A stretch of DNA of 64,000 nt from an uncultured Caulobacterales bacterium (GTDB taxonomy: Bacteria > Pseudomonadota > Alphaproteobacteria > Caulobacterales > Caulobacteraceae): positions 1 through 64,000 of the forward strand of contig CAILTK010000063.1 in NCBI GenBank assembly GCA_903837135.1, given 5' to 3'. A program made the position numbers and the translations under genes. Positions 50,644 to 61,485 of the stretch are shown one piece after another. The notes under the pieces are model-generated. The model saw nothing but the letters and a program-made list of their open reading frames with translations, had not been told where the DNA came from and searched no databases. Every line of letters starts with the position of its first letter. Positions within the stretch are counted from its first letter, which is position 1.

Positions 50644-51768
50644 CTACCCGAAGTCTCTGAGGGCGCGGCCGGGCCAGGCGGCGCCGGCGGCGCGCTGGTA
50701 CTGGACCGGCCAGGGCGAGGCGGCGTCGGCTCCGGCCTCCAGCGTTTCGGCGGCGTGGTGGGGCCAGCGCGGGTCGTCGAGCAGGGCGCGGGCCAGGGCG
50801 ATCATGTCGGCCTTGCCCTCGTCCAGGATCGCTTCGGCCTGGTGGGCGCCGGCGATCATGCCGACGGCGATCACCGGCAGGTCCGGACAGCGATGCTTGA
50901 CGGTCTCGGCGAAGCCCACCTGATAGCCGGGCTCCTTCCACGGCATCACCGCGCGCGCCGCATTGGCGCCGGACGAGATGTGCACATAGTCGAGCCCGAG
51001 CCCCTGTAGCCGGGCGGAGACCTCGGCGGTCTCCTCGGGCGTGATGCCGCCCTCGACCCAGTCCGAGCCGTTCAGCCGCATGCCGAGGGCCTTGGACCTG
51101 GGCCACACCGCCCGCACCGCTTCGGCGATCCGCAGGGGAAAGCGCATGCGGTTCTCGAGCGAACCGCCGTAGTCGTCGGTGCGATGGTTGGCGATCGGCG
51201 ACAGGAATTCGGAAATCAGATAGCCGTGCGCGCCGTGCAGCTCGGCAAGGGCGAAGCCGGCCCGGTCCGCGCGCTGGGCCGCCGCGACGAAGGCCTCGAC
51301 CAGCCGGTCCATGCCGGCCTGATCGAGCGCCGCCGGCGTGTGCCAGCCGTCGTTGAAGGGGATGGGCGAGGGGGCGTAGGTGGTCCAGGCGCCGTCGCCG
51401 GGCGCCAGCGGGCCGCCCTTGTCCTGCCACGGCCGATGGGTCGAGGCCTTGCGGCCGGCGTGGGCCAGCTGGATGCCGACCGGCGTGTCGGAATAGCTGG
51501 CGATGTCCTTGATCAGCCGGGCGAAAGCCGCTTCCTGCCGATCGTCCCACAGGCCCGTGTCGCCGGGCGAGATCCGGCCTTCCGGCACAACCCCGGTGGC
51601 TTCGACGATCACCACCGAGACGCCCGAGATGGCCAGGACGCCGAGGTGCTGCCAGTGCCAGGGCTGGATCACGCCGTCGACGGCCGAGTACTGGCACATC
51701 GGCGCGGCGACGAGCCGGTTCTTCAGGTGCAGACCGCCGATCTGGATCGGCGAGAAAAGCTTGCTCAC
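50644..51768 (-). CDS. NADH:flavin oxidoreductase, YqjM class of old yellow enzymes
   Basis: A 374-residue, FMN-dependent enoate reductase-like enzyme with a TIM barrel. Thermophilic-like/YqjM hallmarks are visible: Cys in MCQYSA near residue 25, which tunes FMN; HAGRKAS near 104; and the substrate His pair in ELHGAHGYL near 178-184. It reduces activated C=C bonds with NAD(P)H, often in stress responses. The GTG start overlaps the grxD stop by 4 bases (51765-51768), so the two are coupled. Confidence 0.9.
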   Translation of the reverse strand: MSKLFSPIQIGGLHLKNRLVAAPMCQYSAVDGVIQPWHWQHLGVLAISGVSVVIVEATGVVPEGRISPGDTGLWDDRQEAAFARLIKDIASYSDTPVGIQLAHAGRKASTHRPWQDKGGPLAPGDGAWTTYAPSPIPFNDGWHTPAALDQAGMDRLVEAFVAAAQRADRAGFALAELHGAHGYLISEFLSPIANHRTDDYGGSLENRMRFPLRIAEAVRAVWPRSKALGMRLNGSDWVEGGITPEETAEVSARLQGLGLDYVHISSGANAARAVMPWKEPGYQVGFAETVKHRCPDLPVIAVGMIAGAHQAEAILDEGKADMIALARALLDDPRWPHHAAETLEAGADAASPWPVQYQRAAGAAWPGRALRDFG

Positions 51769-52151
51769 GCCTGGATCAGGCCGCGTTCGGCGAAGAAGGG
51801 CTTCAGCTCGCCCGACTGGAACATCTCGCGCACGATGTCCGAGCCCCCGACCAGTTCGCCCTTCACATAGAGCTGCGGGATGGTCGGCCAGTCCGAGAAC
51901 ACCTTGATGCCCTGGCGCAGATCGTCGTTCTGCAGCACGTCGACGCCGACGAAGGGGACGCCGAGGTGGTCGAGGATCTGCACCGTGACGGCGGAGAAGC
52001 CGCAGCGCGGCTGCTCGGGATCGCCCTTCATGAACAGGACGACCGGGTTGTCCTTGATGGTGTCGGCGATGAAGGTCTGCACCGCGTGGCGGGTGTCGAT
52101 CGCCTCGTCGGGGCCGGGGCCGGTGGGTTCGAACTGGGTGACGTCGGTCAC
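51765..52151 (-). CDS. grxD: monothiol glutaredoxin GrxD
   Basis: A 128-residue, Grx4-type glutaredoxin with the monothiol active site CGFS (PRCGFSA, near residue 50) and the glutathione-binding TIPQLYVKGELVGGSDI. It carries a [2Fe-2S] cluster as a dimer, or with BolA, and delivers iron-sulfur clusters. It has about 20 extra N-terminal residues. A bolA gene lies 133 bases upstream on the same strand, the typical genetic pairing. It overlaps the old-yellow-enzyme gene downstream. Confidence 0.93.
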   Translation of the reverse strand: MTDVTQFEPTGPGPDEAIDTRHAVQTFIADTIKDNPVVLFMKGDPEQPRCGFSAVTVQILDHLGVPFVGVDVLQNDDLRQGIKVFSDWPTIPQLYVKGELVGGSDIVREMFQSGELKPFFAERGLIQA

Positions 52152-52253
52152 GGAGACCTCCTGATGCGTTGTCTAAGAGCTAAGCGCGCGAGGCCCGCCG
52201 ATCAAGCGGGGGAAAACTGAAGGGGGGAATAGGAGGGCGTCGATGACAAAGGT

Positions 52254-52277
52254 GCTCCCCCCTGTGACGGGGAAGGC
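52254..52277. repeat. GGGG-rich partial palindrome between bolA and grxD
   Basis: GCTCCCCCC lies opposite GGGGAAGG around TGTGAC. It is an imperfect member of the palindrome family seen at 34175, 50616 and 62391. It lies within the 133-base gap between bolA and grxD. Confidence 0.45.
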
Positions 52278-52284
52278 CTGAGAC

Positions 52285-52515
52285 TCAAGGCGCCGCCGTC
52301 TCCAGCGCCAACGCGTGCAACTCCCCGCCGAGCACGTCGGCCAGGGCCTTGTTGACCAGCTGGTGCTGGCGCACGCGGGGCAGGCCGGTGAAGGCGGGGC
52401 TGACGATGCGGGCGCGGTAGTGGTCGCCGTCGCCGGCGAGGTCGGTGACGGTGATCTCGGAGCTGGGGAAGGCGGCGGCGAGGCGCGCCTCCAGCGCCGT
52501 CTGGGTCATCGGCAT
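52285..52515 (-). CDS. BolA-family protein
   Basis: A 76-residue protein. The fold is visible as LEARLAAAFPSSEITVTDLAGDGDHYRARIVS, then the loop FTGLPRVRQHQLVNKALADVLGGELHAL, which has the R-V-x-x-H-Q-x-V motif of the class and a His that ligands the [2Fe-2S] cluster shared with GrxD. It is likely BolA3/IbaG-like in length. It is upstream of grxD on the same strand, supporting a joint iron-sulfur role. Confidence 0.88.
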   Translation of the reverse strand: MPMTQTALEARLAAAFPSSEITVTDLAGDGDHYRARIVSPAFTGLPRVRQHQLVNKALADVLGGELHALALETAAP

Positions 52516-52608
52516 GGGAACCGCTTTCTGTCGAATTCGTCGTTATAATAGCCATATGGGCGGTCAGAGCCACCCGCGCCGCATGACGAGCTCGCGAAGA
52601 GGACGCCG

Positions 52609-53328
52609 ATGCAATCGATTCTGATGGCCGCCTCGGCGGCGGCCCTGCTCCACTCGACCATGGTCACCTCAGGCCCCCTGGTGCCCGACGGGACGACGCC
52701 GGGTCCCCTGCCGCAGAACGGCGTCTGGGCCCTGTTGCCGGACGCGTGCGAGGCGCCGACCACCCTCGACCTCACCGCCTGGCCAAAGTGCGCCACGCCG
52801 ATCGGCTTCGCCGACGACGAGGTTTCGGCGCTCGAACGGCCCGAGCCGGGCAACAAGGCCACGGCCACCGAATTCTACTCCATGGCCCGCACCAAGTACG
52901 CGGTGGCGCCGGGCGCGGCGCCCGACGCGCCGGCGGTGGCCCAGGTGGTGGTGCCGATGGTGTTCAGCCGCAGTTATTACTACCTGGCCATCAGCCCGGC
53001 GGCGCCGCTCGATGCGTACGGCCGGTTCGCGGCGGCCAAGGGCTGGCCGGTCGCCTGCCTGCCCAAGGACCAGGGCGGCTGCAATCCCAAGACCTTCGCC
53101 GACGTGCAGACCCAGGCGGCCATCGAGCCCGCGGATCCCAAGCGCCTCTACCGGATGGTGCGGATCGTTCCGCCCGCGCCGGCGGATGCGACCGGGGCGC
53201 CGGACGCCGCCGCGCCCGTCGTCGTTCCGCCGGCCGGGACCATCACCGAAGCGCCGCTGCCGCCCGCGAAGGACAGCGCGCCGACGATTCCGGCGACGTC
53301 CGCGCCGGCGACGCCCCCGGCAGAATAA
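52609..53328 (+). CDS. secreted protein of unknown function
   Basis: A 239-residue protein. A short N-terminal signal peptide (MQSILMAASAAALLHS) is followed by a domain with spaced cysteines (DACEAPTT, WPKCATP, PVACLPKDQGGCNPK) and a C-terminal Pro/Ala-rich tail (from about residue 190). No family is recognised. The Cys pairs suggest periplasmic disulfides. It is divergent from bolA and is followed by a palindromic stretch at 53353-53421. Confidence 0.6.
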   Translation: MQSILMAASAAALLHSTMVTSGPLVPDGTTPGPLPQNGVWALLPDACEAPTTLDLTAWPKCATPIGFADDEVSALERPEPGNKATATEFYSMARTKYAVAPGAAPDAPAVAQVVVPMVFSRSYYYLAISPAAPLDAYGRFAAAKGWPVACLPKDQGGCNPKTFADVQTQAAIEPADPKRLYRMVRIVPPAPADATGAPDAAAPVVVPPAGTITEAPLPPAKDSAPTIPATSAPATPPAE

Positions 53329-53352
53329 CGCCGCCTCCTAAAGTCCGTCTTC

Positions 53353-53421
53353 GCCGGGCTTGTCCCGGCGATCCAGTCTTCGGGCCGAGGCGCGTCCCTG
53401 GATGCCCGGCACGGGGCCGGC
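53353..53421. repeat. imperfect palindromic element (REP-like) after the secreted protein gene
   Basis: GCCGGGCTTG... (53353-53376) matches the reverse complement of 53398-53421 at about 18 of 24 positions, around a 21-base loop. The CTTGTCCCGG/GATCCAG and CTGGATGCCCGG arms resemble a palindromic repeat common in GC-rich alphaproteobacteria. It lies between two converging genes. Confidence 0.5.
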
Positions 53422-53507
53422 CCTGACGTAGAAAGAAGAACGCTGGTGTTCGAGCTATTCGAACGGAACGCAACCTCGAACCCGGAATCCCCGTCACATC
53501 AACCGGA

Positions 53508-56141
<2,634 letters not shown>

Positions 56142-56231
56142 GACGGTCCTTGGCGAAACTCGGCCGGAAAAGGCCGCCGTCATATAGGGTTTACCGACGG
56201 GGGTGGTCCAGCGGCCTCAGCACTCCTATTA

Positions 56232-56263
56232 CCGCTCATCCCGGCGAATGCCGGGATGAGCGG
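56232..56263. repeat. perfect 14-bp hairpin between divergent genes
   Basis: CCGCTCATCCCGGC (56232-56245) pairs without mismatch with GCCGGGATGAGCGG (56250-56263) around GAAT. It lies in the 192-base gap between the diverging alaS and TPR lipoprotein genes, so it is not a terminator for either. It may be a REP-like element or a regulatory hairpin in the leader of one of the two mRNAs. Confidence 0.7.
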
Positions 56264-56333
56264 ATTGAGAAGCGCAAAGCGAAGCTTGGAACCCCAACTT
56301 GCGGCAGTGCGGGAAAGGGGCGATGGTCCGGCC

Positions 56334-58127
56334 ATGAACGCGCGTCGCCTCCCCAGCCTCGTTCCCGTCCTGCTCGCCGGCCTCTCCCTGGCGGCGTGCG
56401 CCCAGACGTCGCCGTCGCCGTCGCCGTCGACGGCGCTCGGGCTGCGGGCCGCCCAATCGCCCGCGGCGGGGACCGCGGACGAGGCCGCGCCGCCGCCGTC
56501 GCAGGGGGCGAGCGCATACGGACTCTATCTCGCCGGCGAGGTGGCGATCGACCACGGCTCCTCCCGGGACGCGGCGACCTACTTCCATCAGGCGAGCCAG
56601 CTCGACCCCGACACCGCGCAGATCGAGGCGCGCGCCTTCTCCTCGGCCCTGGTGGCCGGCGAAATCGCCCGCGCCGCCGACGCGGCGCAGCGGCTCGGCG
56701 ACGGTCCCGAGCCGGTGCAGCGGCTCGGGCTCCTTACCCGCGCCGTCGAGGACCTGGCCGAGGACCGGGGCAAGCAGGCCTACGCCCTGCTATCGGCCAA
56801 GCCGATGGGGGCCGAGCACCTGCAGGCGATCCAGCTCCTGACGCCCTGGGCCGCGGCGGCGGCGGGCGACTGGACGGCGGCGGTCGCCCTGCCGAAGATC
56901 GACGGCGATCCGATTGCTCAGGGCGTCGCCACCCTGGGGCAGGCGGAGCTGCTCGAGCGCGCCGGCAAGCTCGCCGAGGCCGAAACGATCTACAAATCCC
57001 GTGCGGGCGGCAAGGATGGCCTGTTCACCCTGGGTTACGGCGCCTTCCTCGAGCGGCGGGGCCGCAAGGCCGACGCCCAGGCGCTCTACGCCAAGGCCCT
57101 GCTGCAGAGCCCCAACGACCTTGGGCTGAAGACCGCTCAGCGGCGGGTGAGCCAGAACGCGCCCGCCCTGCCCCTGCCGGGGATCCGCGAGGGCGCGGCC
57201 GAGGCGCTGATCGCGCCGGCGGCGATGATGGTGGCGCGGCGCGAGGGCGACAACGGCCTCGCCTATCTGCGCCTGGCGCTGAGGCTGGATCAGACCCTCG
57301 ACGAGGCCTGGGTGCTGGTCGGCGACGCCATGAACGGCGCCGGCGACATCGCCTCGGCCAAGGAGGCCTATCTCAAGGTCCGCCCGCACTCGGACCAGTA
57401 TATCGCGGCGCGGACCCGCATGGCCCTGCTGGCCCAGCAGAGCGGCGACAAGGAGGCGGCGCTTCGCCTGACCCGCGACATGCTCGACGTCTCGCCGAAC
57501 GACCCGCGGCCGCTGGTGGTCTACGCCGACCTGCTGCGCGACGACGAACGCTTTCCCGAAGCGGTCGCGGCGCTGAACCGCGCCATCGGCAACACGCCCG
57601 AGGCGGAGGTGGGCTGGTCGCTCTATTACGAGCGCGGGGCGGCGGAGGAACGGTCCGGCGACTGGCCGTCGGCGGAAGCCGACCTGAAGAAGGCGCTGAA
57701 GCTGAAGCCGAACGAGCCCGAGGTGCTGAACTATCTCGGCTACGCCTGGGCTGACCGGGGCGAGCACCTGAAGGAGGCGCTGTCCATGCTGGAGATGGCG
57801 GCGGCGCTGGAGCCGCGGTCCGGCGCCATCGTCGATTCGCTCGGCTGGGCGCGCTACCGCGTGCACCAGTACGGCGACGCCCTGCGCGACCTCGAGCATG
57901 CGGTGACGCTGGAGCCGGCCGACCCGGAGGTGAACAGCCATCTCGGCGACGTCTACTGGCGGCTGGGCCGGCGGCTCGAGGCCCGTTTCCAATGGCAGCG
58001 GGTGCTGACGCTGGACCCGGATGCGAAGATCAAGGCCGCGGCGCAGCTCAAGCTGGCGCAGGGCCTTGGTCCCGACGCCGGACCGATCCTGCCGTCCGCG
58101 GCGGCCCGGGGTGCGCCCGCCCCGTGA
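56334..58127 (+). CDS. TPR-repeat lipoprotein
   Basis: A 597-residue protein. The lipobox LSLAAC (Cys about 21) follows a hydrophobic signal, so it is probably anchored to the outer membrane. The mature part has repeated TPR helices, most clearly PNEPEVLNYLGYAWADRGEHL, SGAIVDSLGWARYRVHQYGD and DPEVNSHLGDVYWRLGRRLE near the C-terminus, and ends in a Pro/Ala tail. TPRs mediate protein-protein contacts; the partner is unknown. The frame upstream to 54108 is an antisense shadow of alaS. Its stop overlaps the ispE GTG by 4 bases (GTGA). Confidence 0.82.
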   Translation: MNARRLPSLVPVLLAGLSLAACAQTSPSPSPSTALGLRAAQSPAAGTADEAAPPPSQGASAYGLYLAGEVAIDHGSSRDAATYFHQASQLDPDTAQIEARAFSSALVAGEIARAADAAQRLGDGPEPVQRLGLLTRAVEDLAEDRGKQAYALLSAKPMGAEHLQAIQLLTPWAAAAAGDWTAAVALPKIDGDPIAQGVATLGQAELLERAGKLAEAETIYKSRAGGKDGLFTLGYGAFLERRGRKADAQALYAKALLQSPNDLGLKTAQRRVSQNAPALPLPGIREGAAEALIAPAAMMVARREGDNGLAYLRLALRLDQTLDEAWVLVGDAMNGAGDIASAKEAYLKVRPHSDQYIAARTRMALLAQQSGDKEAALRLTRDMLDVSPNDPRPLVVYADLLRDDERFPEAVAALNRAIGNTPEAEVGWSLYYERGAAEERSGDWPSAEADLKKALKLKPNEPEVLNYLGYAWADRGEHLKEALSMLEMAAALEPRSGAIVDSLGWARYRVHQYGDALRDLEHAVTLEPADPEVNSHLGDVYWRLGRRLEARFQWQRVLTLDPDAKIKAAAQLKLAQGLGPDAGPILPSAAARGAPAP

Positions 58128-59008
58128 CCCTCAGTCGTCTGGCGCCGGCCAAGATCAACCTCTTCCTGCACGTCGGCGGCCTGCAGCCCGACGGCTATCA
58201 TCCCGTGTCGAGCCTGATGGTGTTCGCGGACGTCGGCGACCGGCTGACCATCGGGCCGGCCGACTATCCGGCCTTCGAGGCCGACGGACCGTTCGCCGCC
58301 GGCCTCGGCGACGGGCTGAACCTGGTCGAGCAGGCTTGGGGCGCGATCGCCGAGCGGGCCAAGGTCCCGATGCCGCCGTTCCGGCTGATCCTGACCAAGC
58401 AGCTGCCGGTGGCGGCGGGCCTCGGCGGCGGCTCCAGCGACGCCGGCGCGGCGCTCAGGCTGATCCGCGATTCGGCCGGCCTGCCGCTCGACGACAAGGC
58501 CTTGATGGAGATCGCCGGCGGGCTCGGGGCCGACGGTCCCGCCTGTTTCGCCGCCGAACCGGTGCTGGGGTCGGGGCGGGGCGACCGTCTGGCCGCCGCC
58601 CCGGCCATGCCGGCCATCGACGCGGTGCTGGTCAACCCCGGCGTGCCGTGCTCCACCGGAGCGGTCTATCGCGCCTTCGACCAGGGCGGCGCGCAGGGCG
58701 GCGCCGACATGCCGCCGTTGCCGGAAGCCTTCGAGGACGCCGCGGACCTGGCGGCCATCCTGTCCTTCTGCCGCAACGATCTCGAGGCGCCGGCCATCCG
58801 CGTGGCGCCGGAGATCTCCACCGTGCTCGAAACCCTTCGCGGCGCGCCGGAGACCCTTCTGGCGCGGATGTCGGGCTCGGGCGCCACCTGCTTCGCCCTC
58901 TGCGCCTCCACCTACGACGCCGAGGCCCTGGCCGAACAGGTTTCGGTGATGAGCCCCAAATGGTGGGTCCAGCGCTGCCGGCTCGGCGGACCCTGGCCGG
59001 ACGTTTAG
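58124..59008 (+). CDS. ispE: 4-diphosphocytidyl-2-C-methyl-D-erythritol kinase IspE
   Basis: A 294-residue GHMP kinase of the non-mevalonate isoprenoid pathway. Motif 1 is APAKINLFLHVGG at the N-terminus, the ATP loop is PVAAGLGGGSSDAGAAL near 96-112, and the late motif is MSGSGATCFAL. It phosphorylates the 2-hydroxyl of CDP-methylerythritol. GTG at 58124 overlaps the TPR gene stop as GTGA, so translation is coupled. Only ispE of the pathway lies in the window. Confidence 0.94.
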   Translation: MTLSRLAPAKINLFLHVGGLQPDGYHPVSSLMVFADVGDRLTIGPADYPAFEADGPFAAGLGDGLNLVEQAWGAIAERAKVPMPPFRLILTKQLPVAAGLGGGSSDAGAALRLIRDSAGLPLDDKALMEIAGGLGADGPACFAAEPVLGSGRGDRLAAAPAMPAIDAVLVNPGVPCSTGAVYRAFDQGGAQGGADMPPLPEAFEDAADLAAILSFCRNDLEAPAIRVAPEISTVLETLRGAPETLLARMSGSGATCFALCASTYDAEALAEQVSVMSPKWWVQRCRLGGPWPDV

Positions 59009-59037
59009 GGGGCGGAAAGCGCCTCCTCCAAACGCAA

Positions 59038-59063
59038 GGAGCGGGGCCTTGCGACCCCGCTCC
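59038..59063. terminator. stem-loop between converging ispE and amtB
   Basis: GGAGCGGGG (59038-59046) pairs perfectly with CCCCGCTCC (59055-59063) around CCTTGCGA. It sits in the 119-base gap between convergent genes and probably acts as a bidirectional terminator, although no T-run follows. Confidence 0.55.
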
Positions 59064-59127
59064 CCGCCGATGGACGTCGCCCGGACCCCTCCGACGACGT
59101 GTCGTCTCCAAAAAACCGCGCCTGGGC

Positions 59128-60576
59128 TCAGTGCTCGTGCAGGGCTTCGCCGTGGATCGCCATGTCGAGCCCTTCGAGCTCGGCCTCCTCGGGGACCCGC
59201 AGGCCGGTGGTGAATTTGCAGATCATCAGGATCACCAGGGTGCCGACGGCGGTCCAGCCGATGGTGAACAGGCAGCCGTAGAGCTGGGTCAGCGGGCTGT
59301 GCACCTTGCCGGCCGCATTGATCGCCGCGTCGGCGAACACGCCGGTCAGGATGGCGCCGATCAGGCCGCCCACCCCGTGCACGCCGAAGGCGTCCAGGCT
59401 GTCGTCGTACTTGAAGATGCGCTTCAGCCAGACGGCGCTGAAATAGCAGCCGACCCCGGCGGCGACGCCGATGATCAGCGCGCCGGTCGGATTGACGAAA
59501 CCCGAAGCCGGGGTCACGGCCACGAGACCGGCCACGGCGCCGGACGCCAGGCCGAGCATGGTCGGCTTGCGCGAGAAGGCCCACTCGACGAACATCCAGC
59601 CCAGCGCCGCCGCGGCGGTCGCCACCTGGGTGTTGGTCATGGCCACGCCGGCCAGGGCGTTGGAGGCCACCGCCGAACCGGCGTTGAAGCCGAACCAGCC
59701 GACCCACAGAAGGCTCGCGCCGATCATGGTGTAGACGAGGTTGTTGGGGGCCATGTTGTCGTGGCCGTAGCCCTTGCGCTTGCCGAGCACGAGGGCGCAG
59801 ACGAGGCCCGCGACCCCGGCGTTGATGTGCACCACCGTGCCGCCGGCGAAGTCGAGCACGCCGATCCCGCCGAGGAAGCCGCCGCCCCACACCCAGTGGG
59901 CGATGGGCGCGTAGACGATGATCGACCACAGGGCGGTGAACAGCAGAAGGGCCGAGAACTTCATCCGTTCGGCGAAGGCGCCGCAGATCAGCGCCGGGGT
60001 GATGATCGCGAAGGTCATCTGGAACATCATGTAGACGTATTCGGGGATGGTCTGCGTCGCCCCGGCGATGGTGTAGCTCTTGTCCATGGTGACGCCGTTC
60101 AGCATCACCTTGTCGAGCCCGCCCCACCACTTGTTCATCTCGGCGTTGGGATGCGTGCCGAAGGCCATCGAGTAGGTCAGGGCGAACCACACGACCGTGA
60201 CCACGCAGGTGATGGCGAAGGACTGGGCCACGGTGGCGATCACGTTCTTGCGCCGCACCATGCCGCCGTAGAACAGCGCCAGGCCGGGGATGGTCATCAT
60301 CAGCACGAGCGCGGTGGAGGTGAGCATCCAGGCGGTGTCGCCGCTGTCGGTCTTCCACGGCGCGGCCTTGTTGATCCGGTCCATGGCCGCCTTGAGTTCG
60401 GCGTCGGAGACGCTCGGCGGGGGCGTGGCGGCCGGCGTCGCCTCCGGAGCCGCGGAGGCCGGCGGCGCGCCCGGCGTGGCCTGCTGCTGCGCCAGCGCCG
60501 GGGTAAACGGGGAGAGCGAGAGGAAAAGCACCAGGGCCATGCTGGCGATCCGCTTCACCCAAACGGCCTTCGACAC
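59128..60576 (-). CDS. amtB: ammonium transporter AmtB
   Basis: A 482-residue transporter. A signal-like N-terminal segment ending ALAQ and a 40-residue Ala/Pro linker precede the 11-helix Amt core. Core motifs: ALFYGGMVRRKN, the pore-lining twin His regions FAGGTVVHINAGVAGL and FGVHGVGG, and the cytoplasmic C-tail. It conducts ammonium across the inner membrane. The GTG start has GGAG about 7 bases upstream. A glnK gene, the usual regulator and partner, is not adjacent on either side. The C-terminal tail (EEAELEGLDMAIHGEAL) has the usual PII-binding layout. Confidence 0.94.
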   Translation of the reverse strand: MSKAVWVKRIASMALVLFLSLSPFTPALAQQQATPGAPPASAAPEATPAATPPPSVSDAELKAAMDRINKAAPWKTDSGDTAWMLTSTALVLMMTIPGLALFYGGMVRRKNVIATVAQSFAITCVVTVVWFALTYSMAFGTHPNAEMNKWWGGLDKVMLNGVTMDKSYTIAGATQTIPEYVYMMFQMTFAIITPALICGAFAERMKFSALLLFTALWSIIVYAPIAHWVWGGGFLGGIGVLDFAGGTVVHINAGVAGLVCALVLGKRKGYGHDNMAPNNLVYTMIGASLLWVGWFGFNAGSAVASNALAGVAMTNTQVATAAAALGWMFVEWAFSRKPTMLGLASGAVAGLVAVTPASGFVNPTGALIIGVAAGVGCYFSAVWLKRIFKYDDSLDAFGVHGVGGLIGAILTGVFADAAINAAGKVHSPLTQLYGCLFTIGWTAVGTLVILMICKFTTGLRVPEEAELEGLDMAIHGEALHEH

Positions 60577-60693
60577 TGTTTCACTCCACGGATCATCTGA
60601 AAAACGTCCCGCCCCGGGACGCCGGGAGACGCTAGCGGCGCCCGGGCTCTACGCGACCGACTACGGGCTCACGGCTCAGCCTCGGCCGTGCGG

Positions 60694-60710
60694 CGCCCAT
60701 AAATTGGGCG
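60694..60710. promoter_or_regulatory. small palindrome upstream of amtB and the fasciclin gene
   Basis: CGCCCA (60694-60699) pairs with TGGGCG (60705-60710) around TAAAT, about 120 bases before the amtB start on the minus strand and 155 bases before the fasciclin gene on the plus strand. The position suggests an operator or part of a promoter. I do not see a clear sigma-54 promoter on either strand, which would be expected for nitrogen control of amtB. Confidence 0.3.
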
Positions 60711-60864
60711 TATGTGAGCGGGTTTTGCGCGAAGATCGGGCGATCTGGGCCGTCTTGACCCCTGCTTCGCCGTAACGAAGCCGTGAACCGTTGAACCGAA
60801 CGACCGCGCCGAACGTAAGGCCGACACCCCCGGCGGGTCTGACGTCGAACTCCAAGAGGAACAC

Positions 60865-61428
60865 ATGACTTCACGTTTGTTGCCGCTTCTGCTGACGGGC
60901 GCCGTGCTGATCTCGGGCGCCGCCGCTGCGCAGACCCCGCCGCCGCCGGCGCCTGCCGCTCCGGCCGCCGCCGCCGCCTACACCCCCTGCACGGCTCCGA
61001 GCCCGCCGGTCGACATCGTCGCCACGCTCGCGGCCGCGGGCAAGTTCACCACCCTGCTCAAGGCGATCGACGCGGCGGGCCTGACTCCCACGCTGAAGCA
61101 GGCCGGCGCGCACTTCACCCTGTTCGCGCCGACCGACGACGCCTTCGCCGCCCTGCCGGCGGGCACGCTCGACGACCTCCTGAAGCCGGACAACCGCACC
61201 AAGCTGCAGCATGTGCTGCTCTATCACCTGATAAACGCGCCTGTGCTGTCCACCGCGGTGGTCGGACACGCCGCTTCCGACGTGCCTTCGGGCGCGGGCC
61301 CGGCGCTGCACCTCGACGGCTCGGGCGGCGCCATGAAGATCGGCGGCGCCGACGTGGTCCAGGCCGACGTCGCCGCCAGCAACGGCACGGTGCAGGTGAT
61401 CGACAAGGTGCTGGTGCCGGCGAGTTAG
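60865..61428 (+). CDS. secreted fasciclin-domain protein
   Basis: A 187-residue protein. A signal peptide (to about residue 22) and a Pro/Ala spacer are followed by one fasciclin (FAS1) domain: H1 motif HFTLFAPTDDAFAALPAG, then LKPDNRTKLQHVLLYHLI (the YH motif) and the final VQVIDKVLVP. FAS1 domains mediate adhesion or sensing at the cell surface. AGAGGA lies 6 to 7 bases before the ATG. Confidence 0.88.
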   Translation: MTSRLLPLLLTGAVLISGAAAAQTPPPPAPAAPAAAAAYTPCTAPSPPVDIVATLAAAGKFTTLLKAIDAAGLTPTLKQAGAHFTLFAPTDDAFAALPAGTLDDLLKPDNRTKLQHVLLYHLINAPVLSTAVVGHAASDVPSGAGPALHLDGSGGAMKIGGADVVQADVAASNGTVQVIDKVLVPAS

Positions 61429-61447
61429 CGCAGCCCAGCTTCAGGGT

Positions 61448-61476
61448 TTGCCCGGCGGGGACTCCCAGCCTATACC
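61448..61476 (+). promoter_or_regulatory. likely promoter of glyQ giving a near-leaderless mRNA
   Basis: TTGCCC (61448-61453) and TATACC (61471-61476) are 17 bases apart. The ATG of glyQ is at 61486, so a transcript starting about 7 bases after the -10 would begin only 2 to 4 bases before it. No Shine-Dalgarno is visible there. Confidence 0.5.
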
Positions 61477-61485
61477 CCGCGCGTC

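Noticed and set aside
57953-60562. Very long minus-strand frame over ispE and amtB, and a plus-strand frame at 58021-60600
   Set aside because: Both are shadows of ispE and amtB in GC-rich DNA, with Arg/Gly-rich translations lacking any motif.
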